This document shows positions 1 to 12,600 of a stretch of DNA of 64,000 nucleotides, piece after piece. Within the stretch, counting starts at the first letter, position 1, and the number at the start of each line of letters is the position of its first letter. The notes beneath the pieces were generated by a model that saw nothing but the letters and a program-made list of their open reading frames with translations, had not been told where the DNA came from and made no database searches. This DNA is from Alphaproteobacteria bacterium (lineage in GTDB: Bacteria; Pseudomonadota; Alphaproteobacteria; UBA8366; Aestuariispiraceae). Location: NCBI GenBank assembly GCA_006844765.1, contig SPJV01000105.1, positions 10,311-74,310 on the forward strand. The letters are read 5' to 3'. Made by a program: the position numbers and the translations under genes.

Positions 1-650
1 GATCAAGGCCAGGGTGGAGAGAGCGAAGATGAGGCTCCTCAAGACAGCGAAGGCGAGGGCTCTGGTGAGGGAGAAGAAGCCGCCGAGGAAGCTCCGGAAG
101 AGGAGGCTGTAGAGGAAGAAACCGAAGAGGAAACTGAGGAAGAAGCTGAAGAGGAAGCGCCGGAAGAAGAGGCGACTGAAGAAGAGGCTACGGAGGACGC
201 GGCAGAAGAGGGCGCTGAGGACGGACAGGACGCAGCAGCGGAAGATTCCGCAGAGGCGGGCGCGGAGGAAGCCGCCGGCCCTGCACCCGGCGAAGAGGGT
301 GGTGAAGCACAGGCCGGTGAGGACGCCGCAGGCGCAGAAGATGCGGCCCAGGGCGAGGAGTCCGGACAGGAGTCTGGCGAGAATTCTGGGGAAGACGCTG
401 CCGAACAAGTCGCCCTGAACGCAGAAGGCGAGGGTGGTGATACCGGTGAAGCGGGTGAAACTGCTGGCGGTGAGGGTTCGGGCGAAGATGGCTCTGGTGG
501 GACCGAAGGTGGCGCAGAGGGGGGCTCTGAAGCATCCGGCGAAAGTGCAGCCTCTGGGTCCGAAGGTGGCGACGGTGGTCAATCTGGTGATCAGTCGGGC
601 GATTCTTCCTCTGGGGATTCGCAGTCGTCCGGTACAACGACAGGATCACA
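1..650 (+). repeat. acidic low-complexity coding segment of the giant protein
   Basis: Frame 1 encodes long runs of Glu with Ala, Gly, Asp and Ser. Bases 70-200 are almost entirely GAA/GAG codons, and no Lys or Arg appears. It passes into a Ser/Thr/Gln-rich linker by about base 650. A flexible acidic, possibly calcium-binding or spacer region is inferred. The repeat period is a multiple of three, so slippage would keep the frame. Confidence 0.85.
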
Positions 651-3600
651 GACCTCTACGCAAACAACAGACACATCCGTTGCTAATCTTCCGCAAACCG
701 CGCCGGGTGACGTCGCAGCAGGAAACCAGACTGTGACGCCAAACACTGGTGGTGGAGATGATGGTTCCAGCGGTAGTGTTGAATCTCTTCCTACGTCAGG
801 AACGAACTCCTCCGGTGATACGTCCGGTTCAACAGAGACCGAAGCTCCAATCGATACAACGACAGGGAGCAATGACGATACTGTCGTCGTCGAAGATCCC
901 GAGCCTGTTCAGGAATCTGTGACACGTGGGACTCGCAGTAGTGGAATTACTGGGGAGGATATTACCGGCACCAGTGGTAGTGACAATATCACGGCCTCAA
1001 CGGGGGACGATATTGTACGTGGTGGGAATGGTGATGATACCTTGGTCGGCGGGACCGGTGCGGGGAATGATACCTATTATGGCGGAAACGAGACTACAGA
1101 TAACAGTATCAATGATGCGATTGTCTATTCCTCAAGCGTCTTAGGCGTCACTGTCAATTTGAATGGTGAGCTTGCTTCGGAAGGCAGCACATTCAATGGG
1201 CTCTCTGTTCCCACGGGTATTTTTGCGATTGAGAATGGCAGTCTGTTCCTCCATGCCTCGGGCTCTGAGATTGACCTTGATCAGCTGTTCGGTATCGAAC
1301 ATGTGACCGGTGGGTCCGGGAATGACACGATCACGGGGAACACCAGCGCCAACACGATCTCCGGCGGGGCGGGGAATGATACGCTGGCTGGCTGGGATGG
1401 GGACACATCCTCCAGCGGTCCGGGCGCGGATGTTATCCTTGGCGGCGCCGGGGATGACACGATTACCTATTTCACGGAATATACATCTGTGCCGGCATCT
1501 GAAGGGACCGTTTTGTTGGACGGTGGGGCTGACACCGACACGATCAAACTGGAACTCGAATCCGGTGAATCTTTTGATTTTGCCGGTGCTGTATCGCAAC
1601 TGACGAATTTTGAAACACTATCGCTTGATACTGTCATCTCTATCGCTGGCCAAAGCGCACAATCCGGTGCCTCAATCACCCTGAGCGCGAATGTTGTTGA
1701 ATCGGTTACCAGCGGGAACACGTTACTCGTCAAAGGGACTGATGGCGAAACGATCAATCTTAGCGACGCTGCCGGGTGGTCCTTTGCGCGCACGGATATT
1801 GAAGCGACCGGCGATGTGGCTGTCTTTGAAAATGTGGACGCGGTTAGTGCCGTCACGCGGACACTCCGGGTCGATGATGGAACGAATATTTCACTGTCCG
1901 GTGTAACGAGAGCGCCGGAGCTTGATCTTACGGCACAGCGAGCCCTGAGTTTCAATGGTTCGACCGATTTCGTGAATTTCGGCAATCATTTCTCGGAAGC
2001 CGGTTCCGCAGGCATTACAATTGACGCGCATTTCCAATGGTCCGGGACCGCGCCTTCCAGCGCGATGACGGTTTTTGCAAAGGGCAACCAGACCGCAGGG
2101 GACGCGGGATACAGCGCCTTCCTTGACAGCAACGGCAGCCTCGTCGTTCGGATCAACAGTAATGGGGGATCTTTGGAAGCGGAACAGGCCGCAAGCCGGA
2201 TCGACATGACCGGCAAGGCAGCGGGCCTCTACCAAGTCACCATGGTCATCAACCCGGCGATCAGCGGATCGGTCACCGCAAAGGTCGAAGGCTATCTGGA
2301 TGGGTCGGCAACCGGCTGGAGCGCCGGGGACGGCGGCAGCATTTCGGATGACAGCTATACAGGCCCCATTTCCGGGACCTCCAACATTTTTGCGGTCGGT
2401 GCCAACAATGGTACCGGCACCCCCAACAACTTCTTCAACGGAATCATTGATGAGCTGCGGGTCTTTGGTGGGGCGAAGCCTTCCGATGAGGTGGCACTGC
2501 TGGCGGATAGCGCGACCTCAATCCCGGTTTCCTCCCCGTCACAGGATGGCGTTGATCTTCAATCCTGGTTCCGGTTTAACGGGGTCAGCACATCGACGAT
2601 TTCTGATCTGAACTCGTCCTCTGGAGTCACCGGCACGGTCAATGGCTCCCCCACCGTCGTTGCGGTTGACTCCAGCCTGACGGATATCTTTTCCAACGGT
2701 GTTCTGGCTGCTGAAGTGGTTGAGAATGCCGCCGAAGCGAGCATAAACGGCTTCCAGGTTCAGAGCTTGACTGGCGGTGGAATTATCCGCGATGGAGATA
2801 CGTCCGCGACAAGCCTTGGGATCGTCGCGACCAGTTTCGATAACACCAATGGCCAGTGGAAGTTCAAGCTGGAAAACGACGAAGTTTTCCAAAATGTTCC
2901 CACGGTTGCCGCCTCCGGCGGTCTTGCGCTTGGCCGAAATGATTTCTTGAAATTTGTCCCGAATGCCGGTGCGACAGCGGATGGAACTTTTACCTTCCGG
3001 GGATGGGATGGAAGCACTTTCTCCGCAGGATCAAACCAATCCGATATCACATCGAACATCGGGACTATCGTCAGTACCGCGAATGTAACCGGCCGCGTTG
3101 ATATTACTGAGATCAATGACGCCCCGACCGTTGTGTCTAACCCAACCTTCGGGGATGAGTTTGTTGTGAATACCCAAACGGGTAAGTCCAGCGAGTTTAA
3201 TGTCCGTGGTGTTGCGTTGGATAACGGGAACTTCGTTGCCGTCTGGCAAGATCATGATCTGCACCTAGAAAGCACGGGCAGTGCTTTGGGCTTTGTATCC
3301 AGCCCAGGCACCAATACCAGGGCAATTACGATCCGCGTCTTTGATACCAACGGAAACCCGATCTCCAACACCGTTCAAATCGATGGGTTCAATAACAATC
3401 CTGAGAACGTTCCGAAGATCGCCAAGTTGCCGGACGGTGGCATCGCGATTGTGTATAATGATCGCAGCGGAAATGATGGTGGTACCGGCAGCAACAATGG
3501 TGGCTTGTTGGATGTCTTGGATTTCAATTCTGGGACCGGTGCGCTGACAACGCGTATCGACAACCTGCCCGTCGCGATTGAGGTGGATGGCGCTCAAGCC

Positions 3601-6600
3601 AGCCATAACATTGCGGCCCTGACGGGTGGGAATGTCGCCTTAACCTATACGCAAAATTCAGGCTCAGCGCAGGGTATAGCGCTTGTTGTTCGTGATACCT
3701 CAACGGGTGCATTGGTTTCCGGTGCGGCGGAGATTCAAGTGTCGGCGACGTCGACGGACCGCATTGCGATGGCGGAAACATCGGATGGCGGGTTCTTTGT
3801 CATTTATCAGGATGGTACGAGCCTGCTGGCAAAGCGGTATAATGGGACCGGTAGTCAGGTGGCGCTGGATGGCACGACCGGCAGCGGCACACTGACCATC
3901 ACATCCGGCAATACAGATGATGATCGCATCGACGCCACGACGCTTTCGAACGGATCGATTGTTGTCGTTTATGATGATGGGGCGAATACCTCCAACAACA
4001 CAGGTGCCGTCGCGACCTTCGCGATCATAAGCACATCCGGTACGATCACGACCGGTCCAAGTGCCGTTGTAACAAACGCCGAGAGTCAGCCGGAGGCGGA
4101 TAGCCTTCGCGTGCTCGCGACCGCTGATGGCGGATTTATCGTCTCCTGGACAAATGACGTGGCGGGGTCTCTATCCAGCACCAAAGACGTTGTACTGGCG
4201 CAGAAATATGATGCGGCCGGTGTTAAGGTTGGGACGCCCTTCTTCGCTTCGAGCACTGATTCACAGGAGTATAAAAGCGGCGATCTTGTCGAGACCACGA
4301 CAGGTGAAATTTTCTCACTGTACCGCGGCGGCACCGGCAGCGACGGCGATGGTATTTCAATGCTGGCGCGGAGGGTCGAAGGAAACGCGAGCTTCAAAGA
4401 AGACGGCGGCGCGATTCTCGTGAATCCGGGTATCTCTGTAACGGATGTGGATTCCGCCAATTTCGACGGTGGCATTTTGGCGGTGACCTTAGCCGGAGGT
4501 GAGACGGGCGACGTCCTCAGCATTCAGAACCAGGGGACCGGGACCGGCCAGATTGGTCTAAGTGGAAACGATGTCTCGTTCTCCGGCTCGCAGATCGGGA
4601 CGGTATCGACCTTCGGGTCCGACCTTCTGCCATTGACGGTGACGCTGAATTCAAGCGCGACGCCGGACGCGACGCAGGCTCTGATGCGGGCGGTGACCTT
4701 TGATCATTCCGCCGGCACTTTGAATGCGACAACCAGAACCGTTTCCTTCACGGTTTCCGATGGGGATGGCGCGACTTCAGCTGCCGCGACTCGTACCATC
4801 GATGTCACAGCCTTTGACGACAACAGCCTGGTCCATGATGGTTTCATCCAACTGGACGGAACCTCTCAATTCCTGGAGGTCGGGGATGCCAGCGCGGTTG
4901 ATTTGACCGGCAGTTTCACGATTGAGGCCTGGGCGCGCCCGGATACCGTGCTTTCTTCTTTGACCAGTACAGATTTTGTCACGCTGGTATCGAAATATGG
5001 AGATACCAGCGCGGAAAGAAGCTACTGGCTGGGCTTCAATTCCGACGGGAAGTTGGTGCTGTCTATGAGTGACGGCACGACGGATATCGATATCGTCAAC
5101 AATGACTTTGTCGCCTATGAGCAGGACGCCTGGGGTCACTACGCTGTCAGTGTTGATTTTACGTCCCGGTCGGTGAAGTTCTTCAAGAATGGGGAGCAGA
5201 TCGGCAGTACGGATTCTCCGATCCTCAGCAGCATAAACAATTCCACGACCTCGCTTGGGATTGGCGCGACACTGGATGATGACAGTGTTACCCATCGCTA
5301 TGACGGGGATCTGGGTGAAGTCCGCCTGTGGTCTGTTGCGCGCGGTGACAGTGATATCCTTAACAACTATAACCAGCAGATTGACCCTTCCTCAGCGGGG
5401 CTTTCCGCACTCTATCGGATGGAAGGCATCGCTGATGATGGAGAGGTCAAAGACCTCACGTCCGGTAACAGCCATGCGGCCGCCGCGCGCGGGGCGCCTA
5501 TCGATCCGACTGGCTCTGTCATGCGGTTTGATGGTGTCGATGACGACATTAACCTTGTCTCAGCTTCCAGCGTGTTGGCGACAGGCAGCGGGTCCTTTAC
5601 CTGGGAAGCTTGGGTCAAAGTTGAGCCTGATCAGGCAGCAATAGGCAATATTCTACATATCGGAACTGCGACGAGCGGCGGGAGCGCGACACTTCGGGTT
5701 AACGCTACCGGCACGTTTGAGCTTAACACCTTTGGCTCGCCGTCTGACATCGTTTCCACCGCGACCATTGCGGATGGAACCTGGCACCATGTCGCGGTCG
5801 TTTATGACAATGCTGGCCAGACCGGGCAGCTTTACCTGGATGGTATCGCGGAAGGTGGTGTTGCGAGTTTTGTCGGCGATCCGCTGAACCTCCTATCCGG
5901 TGACGCGATTATCGGTGAAGACAATGCCGGCGGGAGTAACTTCCTTGGCGAAATCTCCGATGTTCGGGTCTGGAATACGGCGCGGTCGGGAAATGATATC
6001 AACCAGTTCAATGATGACCGCCTGACGGGCGGTGAAAATGCTCTGATCGGCTATTGGAAACTGGATGAGACCAGCGGCTCTTCCGTTACGGACAGTTCGA
6101 CGAACAGTAACCTCGGCATCGTAAACGGTGCGACCGCCATTGGTACATCAACCTTGCCTACGATCGTGCCGGGACAGTCCAATGTCCTCAATATCGATGG
6201 TACAGCGGCAAACGGTGTTGTCGTTGCGGATGCTGCTGCGCTTCGTATTCAAGACGACATCACGATTGAAGCCTGGGTTAGTTTTGATAGCCTCGGCGCA
6301 GCCACGCAGACGATTTTGTCGAAATACGACACAGTGACGAGTCAGCGTTCCTACTTGCTTGAGGTTGTTGAGAGCAGCGGCAACCATAATCTGAAGCTTA
6401 CCTTGAATAATGGTAGTGGTGAATCACCGACCGATGTCACCGTCCAAGGTGCGACCAATATTGTCGCCGGCCAGTGGTATCACGTAGCCGGTGTCCGCGA
6501 TGGCGACGCGATGAAGCTCTTCATCGATGGCGTGCAGGAAAGCGCCACATCGACAATCACAGGCAATATCAGCAGTGAAACCAATAACTTGGTCCTCGGC

Positions 6601-9600
6601 TATCAGGATAGTCAATCTGGAAGCAGTCAAACGAATGTGTTGGATGGCCAGTTGATGGATGTCCGTCTGTGGAGTGAAGCGCGGGATCCGTCTGATTTGG
6701 GCGGTGCCGTTACGTCCGGCGATACCGGACTGGTCGGGAACTGGCGCTTGGGTGAAAGCGGGACCAGCACGATCGCGGCGGATTGGAGTGGTAATGGACT
6801 GGACGGGGTCGTGTCCTCCCCCAGTCGCTTGCAACACAGCCCGGAAATTCAGGGTGTTCGAGCCGTTATCTATGAGGATACGAGCCTGCAGGGCACGGCT
6901 GTCGGCGACGATGTCGTTGGGACAGCGACTTTCTCGGTATCCGGCGGCGTGACATCTGGTTCATTCCAAGTTTTGTCAACGTCGAATGGAAAGCTGCAGC
7001 TTAACACCACGACCGGGGAATGGGTTTACACGCCGAATGATAATTCCAGCGGCGAGGATACTTTCACAATCAATGTCACTGGCTCGACCAGTGGGAGCGA
7101 TTCCCAGACCGTTTCTGTGAATGTGCTGGCCCGCGATGATGCCCCAAGTGTGGATGCGGGCTTCGGGCAAGCATTGGACTTCAGTGGAGCCAGCTCTGTT
7201 GTCACCATTGGTGCCGGACAGGATGGCGTCTTTAGAACCCTAAACGGGGACGTGACAGTCGAAGCGATTGTGAAGCTGGATACGCTCCCCGGCTCCGGGA
7301 ATGTGACCATTGCCTCAATGGGGGGGAATGGCGCTGGGAGCGGCTTCAACCAGCTCTTCAAATTGGAGATCGATTCCGCTGGCAATGTCGTTGCCGGCCA
7401 CCAGAATGGCACCAATTCTGATGTCCTTGCGACAGGTACTGCCGGTATTGTGGCGGGGGAGACCTATCATATCGCGGCGGTCCGAGACTCGTCGGCAGAG
7501 AATTGGCTGATTTACGTCGATGGAACACTGATCCAGACCACCAGTTTCGCCGGGAATGCTCCCTCAGGCGGTGCCAATGGCGATTTGACGCTTGGCGCAT
7601 TGTCTGGCGGGGGGTCGAATGTCGTTGATGGTGTCATCGATGAGGTTCGCATTTGGAACACTGTTCGAAGCGCTACAGATATATCAACATTCCGAACCTT
7701 ACGCTTGGATGGTGATGAGACCGGGCTGCTCGCCTATTACGATTTTGAGGACGTCACCACCGGTGCGCAGGATAAGTCACTCAACAACAATGACGGCGTC
7801 ATTAGCGGTCCGACAGCCATTCAATCTAACTTGGAAGAGCTGACCGGGTTTGATCTGGACGAAGATTCCTTCATCTCGCTCAATGGGATCCGGATCACCG
7901 ATGTTGATACGACAACCGGTAACCTCACGGTGGTGCTGGAGGTATCTTCCGGCAAGGTTTCCTTGAATACCGGCATTGCGGGCGGTGTTGGAGCGAGTGG
8001 CGTAATAGGGAATAACTCATCCAAGGTTATCGTCAGCGGCACTGCGACCGAAATAGCGAATACGTTCGGTGCGGATTCCGCGCTTTCCTATCGGCCGAAT
8101 GATGGCTTCAACGGGACAGACAATCTATCCATTACATCAAGCGATGGTAACACAACGGCGTCTGAGAGCTTATCAATTACTGTGGACTCCGTTGATGATA
8201 ATCCGGAAACCTCAGGCGGTTTCCTGCAATTCGATGGCTCTAGTCACTTTGTCCAGGTGGCAAATTCCCCTCTGATCGGGGCGGGGAGCAACTTCACGGT
8301 TGAAGGCTGGGTCAATGTGACGAGCACATCGACACAGACAATCGTCGGCAGTTGGGAAGAAGGCAATGCGGAGCGGTCATTCCGGCTTACGCTACAGGAT
8401 GTTTCGGGCACTTTCGCCCCGGTATTTGAGGTTTCGTCCGACGGGACGTCTGTCACGACGATCCAACCGACAACGGGCGGGGCTGTCAGCTTGAACGAAT
8501 GGCACCATGTCGCTGCCACGTTGGATGCAGACGGTAACGCCAAAGTCCTGTTGGATGGAAATGTCGTCGCCGCTTCATCCGGGGTCGGCAGTCTGTTCCA
8601 GACCGATGCGCCGATTGGGATTGGGGCGACCTTGGCCGATGGCGGTGCGTCGCTTACCACAACCAATCTTCTGAAGGGCGGTGTTGATGAGGTCCGTTTC
8701 TGGAGCGTGGAGCGGACGGTTGATCAGATCCAGGACAGCTATCAGACGCAACTGGTGGGCAATGAAACCGGCCTTACCGCCTATTACCGTTTTGATGATC
8801 AATTGCCGGGTGAAATCCAAGATATCACGGCGAATAACATCGATGCGCGACGGGGCGGCCTGAAGAGCAACGGCGATACATCTCCGGATTTTGTCAACAA
8901 TCTGGTTGAGGCATTGAAGTTTGACGGCACCGATGATTTTGTGACCTTGACCTCGGGGTCCGAACTATCGACCGGCGCAGCGGCATTCACCTATGAGGCC
9001 TGGGTGCGCACATCGACGACCAGTGATGAAGTCATTCTGGGGATGGGGCCGAATGATTCCTCCCGCATTGACTTTGGCCTCAGCTCGACGGGGCAACCCT
9101 TCGTTAAGCAAGGCGGAACTGCCGTCGGTATCGGTACGTCCAGTTCGTCGCTTGACGATGGGCTATGGCACCATGTCGCCGTGGTCTATGATGGGACCGG
9201 CAGTCTCACCTTCTACACCGATGGACGGTTGGGAGACACGGTCACTGTCTCACCTTTGACGGTTGGGACTGGCGCGCTGTTGGGCAAAGCGGTGGATGGG
9301 TCGCTGCCATTCAATGGTGATATCGCCGAAGTGCGTATCTGGAATGAAGCGCGCACGACGAATGAGATCGACGATGCCTATAACATTCCCCAATCGGAAG
9401 ACGATCCTGCGCTCATCGGCTGGTACCGAATGGTTGAGGATGACACGAGCGGATCGAACGGCCTGACCGATCTGAGCGGCAGCGGGATCGATGGAACGAT
9501 ATCGGGTGCCACATTCACGGATGTCTCTCCGGTAATCCAAGGGGCATCCGTGACAACGCTGGCTCGACGGTCAACTTCCGGCCTGATGAATTCGGATGAT

Positions 9601-12600
9601 GTTTCTGGGAAGCCGACATTCTCTGTGAGTGGCGAGACATCCAACACATCCGATTTCTCCATTATATCGAATGCGTCTGGAGAGTTGCGCATCCACAAAA
9701 CGACGGGCGAATGGTTCTTTAATCCTGCCTCGACGTTCACAGGAAGCACGACATTCGATTTGGTCGCAAACGGCTCTTTGAGTGGTACGGATACCGAAAC
9801 GATCACAGTCAGCGCGACCAGCGTGAATTTTGAGCCGGGCATTACAAGCGGTATCCTGCAATTCGATTCCGCGAATTCGGAGAAAGTCGTTGCCGGCCGC
9901 GGAAACAGCGATGCGCTGCATATTACCGGTGATATGACGATTGAGATGTGGGTGAATCCCACGTCCCAGGGAACAGAGCAAAATTTACTCTCTTTCCAGG
10001 GCAGCGCTGATGATACTTCAGCGAACAATACGCAATATGGTCTCTCCTTGATGGGCGACGGTACAGTGAAATTCTTGGTCGAGTCCGGGGAAGGTCTTGA
10101 TGTGAGTTTCGTCTTCGACCAAGCAAACATCCCGCAGAGCCAATGGAGCCATATTGCCGTGGTTCGGAATACATCGGGTACGCAATACGAGCTCTATGTG
10201 GATGGTATGCTGGCTCAATCTTTCGCTGGCGCCTTTACTCCGAACGGTGGATCTAACTCAGTTCTTGTGTTGGGCGCGGCAGATGCGACGACGACCAGCC
10301 AAACCTTTGACGGGATGATGAGTGAGGTGCGGATCTGGAACGATGTTCGCAGCGCTACTGAAGTCTTTGCCAATTATGATCGCCAAATCGCCAACCCGAG
10401 CTCTGAAGCGAACCTGGCTGGTTACTACCGTTTCCAGGAAGGGGATGGGACTGCAATCCTGGATAGCTCCAACAGCAACAACACCGGGGCTGCCAACGGC
10501 GCGAGCCATGTCAATGTGCTGAATGGGTCTGTGAGGTTCGATGGCTCGGATGACAATATCCTCATCGCTGACAACGCAGCCTATAAGGAAAATACGTTCA
10601 CGATTGAGGCTTGGTTCCAGTCGCAGATTGGCAGCTCGGCCGGAAATCAGAGGATTTTCACCAAAGAATTTGGGAGCAACCAGCAAAGCTTCTCCTTGCT
10701 CTTAAGCAACGGTCAGCTCAATTTCAAAGGCCTCGCCAACGCCACCGACTTTTCATTCGACCAGGGTAGTCTGTTGTCTGCGGATTTGCGGGATGGACAT
10801 TGGCATCATGCGGCGGTCACCGTCGATGGGACGAATGCGCATCTTTATCTCGATGGTCAGCTTCTCCAGTCAATTGCTTTGCCGGGGGCGGCCTTTAGCT
10901 TTGATACCAATCCGGTTGTGATCGGTGATTTCGATAACGACAATGGCTTGCAGGAGAACTTCCGGGGCGAGATCACGGAAGTTCGGTTCTGGGATATCGC
11001 ACGAGGCGCGACCGAGATTTCCGAGAATTTCAACACCCGCCTAACCGGGCAGGAGAGTGCGGACCTGGTTGGATATTGGCCTTTGGCAGGCTCGGAAGAT
11101 GATGGGGCGTCCACCGTGGTCGACCTGTCAGCGACCGGAAATAACGGAACGCTTCAGAATGGCGCCAGTTTCGAACTCCCGGCTCCGGTTATTCAAGGCA
11201 ATGAAGTTACGACGCATGGCGACAATAATGTTGCCGGTCGTTTCGATACATTTGAAGTCGAAGGCACCCGGGCCTTTGCGCTTTCGGGAGAGACATCGTC
11301 GACAACGACGCATTCCATTAAGACAGTCGCGGGGCAGGGCGAGTTTCGCTTGAACAAGACGGATGGAACCTGGGTCTTCGATCCGGTTGATGGTTTCTCT
11401 GGCTCTGTCGCCTTCACCTTGGAGGCAACGGGGAGTGACACCGGCGCTTCCGTGAAGGATAGCGAGACTGTGACCGTGACCGTAGTCGCCGACACGGAAG
11501 TCCGAAGTGCCGGCGGTGTCCTGCAGTTCGACGGGGTCGATGATCTGGTGACGGTCAGTCACAACAGCGCGCTTGATCCAGGCGTCGGTCAGGACTTTAC
11601 CGTTGAAGGCTGGGTATATCACGCGGCTTCGGGTGCGGAGACGATCGTAGAAAAATCCGTGGTCAGTGGCCTTACCGGATATCGCGTTGGAACGGATGCG
11701 AGCAATAACCTGCAGTTGGAACTCTTTAACAACGGCACAACGATAAACGTCACATCCAGCACCGCGCTTGCGCAAGATGCTTGGCACCATGTCGCTTTTG
11801 TGGCGGACAGGGATGGCAATGGAAGCCTGTATCTGGATGGTGCGGAAGTGGGCAGTAGTTCTATTACTGCCTTTAATGCTTTGAGCCTTACGAATGGTGC
11901 GACTTTCCGGATCGGGAATTCGGAGGTTACGGGCAAAGAAGGGTGGACTGGTGCGATTGATGAAGTGCGTTTTTGGGATAAGGCGCGCTCGGCTGCGGAG
12001 ATACAGGATACCTTCCGCGATCAATTGAATGGCGACGAAGCCAATTTGCAGGGGTATTGGCGCTTTGACGCCGTCAATAGCGGGATTGTGGTGGATGTAT
12101 CCGGCTCTGGGAACAACGCGACCATAGGGACCGCGGCAGCCGTCGCTTCCAACGATCCGGCCTTTATCGGTAACCTTGATCGCGGTTTGGACTTCAATGG
12201 ATCGCAGAATGTTGATTTTGGGAGTTCCAGCTTCGAGATCGGATCCGGCGATGCGACTATCGCGGTTTGGCTCAATATTGATGATGGTGCGGCCAATCAG
12301 ACCATCTTGGATCGCTTCGATGGATCAGAAGGCTATCAGTGGCGCATTGATGGATCCAATAATCTCGTCATGACGATTGCGGATGGCACCGACACGGAGA
12401 CAGCAACGATCTCGCTCGCTGGATTAACGGGTGGCTGGCATCACTTCGCGATGACGTTCAATTCTAACGATCCAATTTACAGCTATGTTGACGGCCAAGC
12501 TGCAGGTGTCTCAGTCGGGGGCTCCGCAGGGGTTCCAATTGCGGGCTCTCAGACGAACCTATTTGCTGGTTCTACATCAACAGGAACAGAGTTTTTCACC

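Noticed and set aside
733..735. GTG at 733 as the start of the giant protein
   Set aside because: The same frame stays open without stops to base 1 and encodes a continuous acidic and Ser/Thr-rich region, so this GTG is internal.
11128..12024. 298-residue open frame on the minus strand inside the giant gene
   Set aside because: It is antisense to conserved LamG modules and has no recognisable domain; such frames arise from the codon bias.
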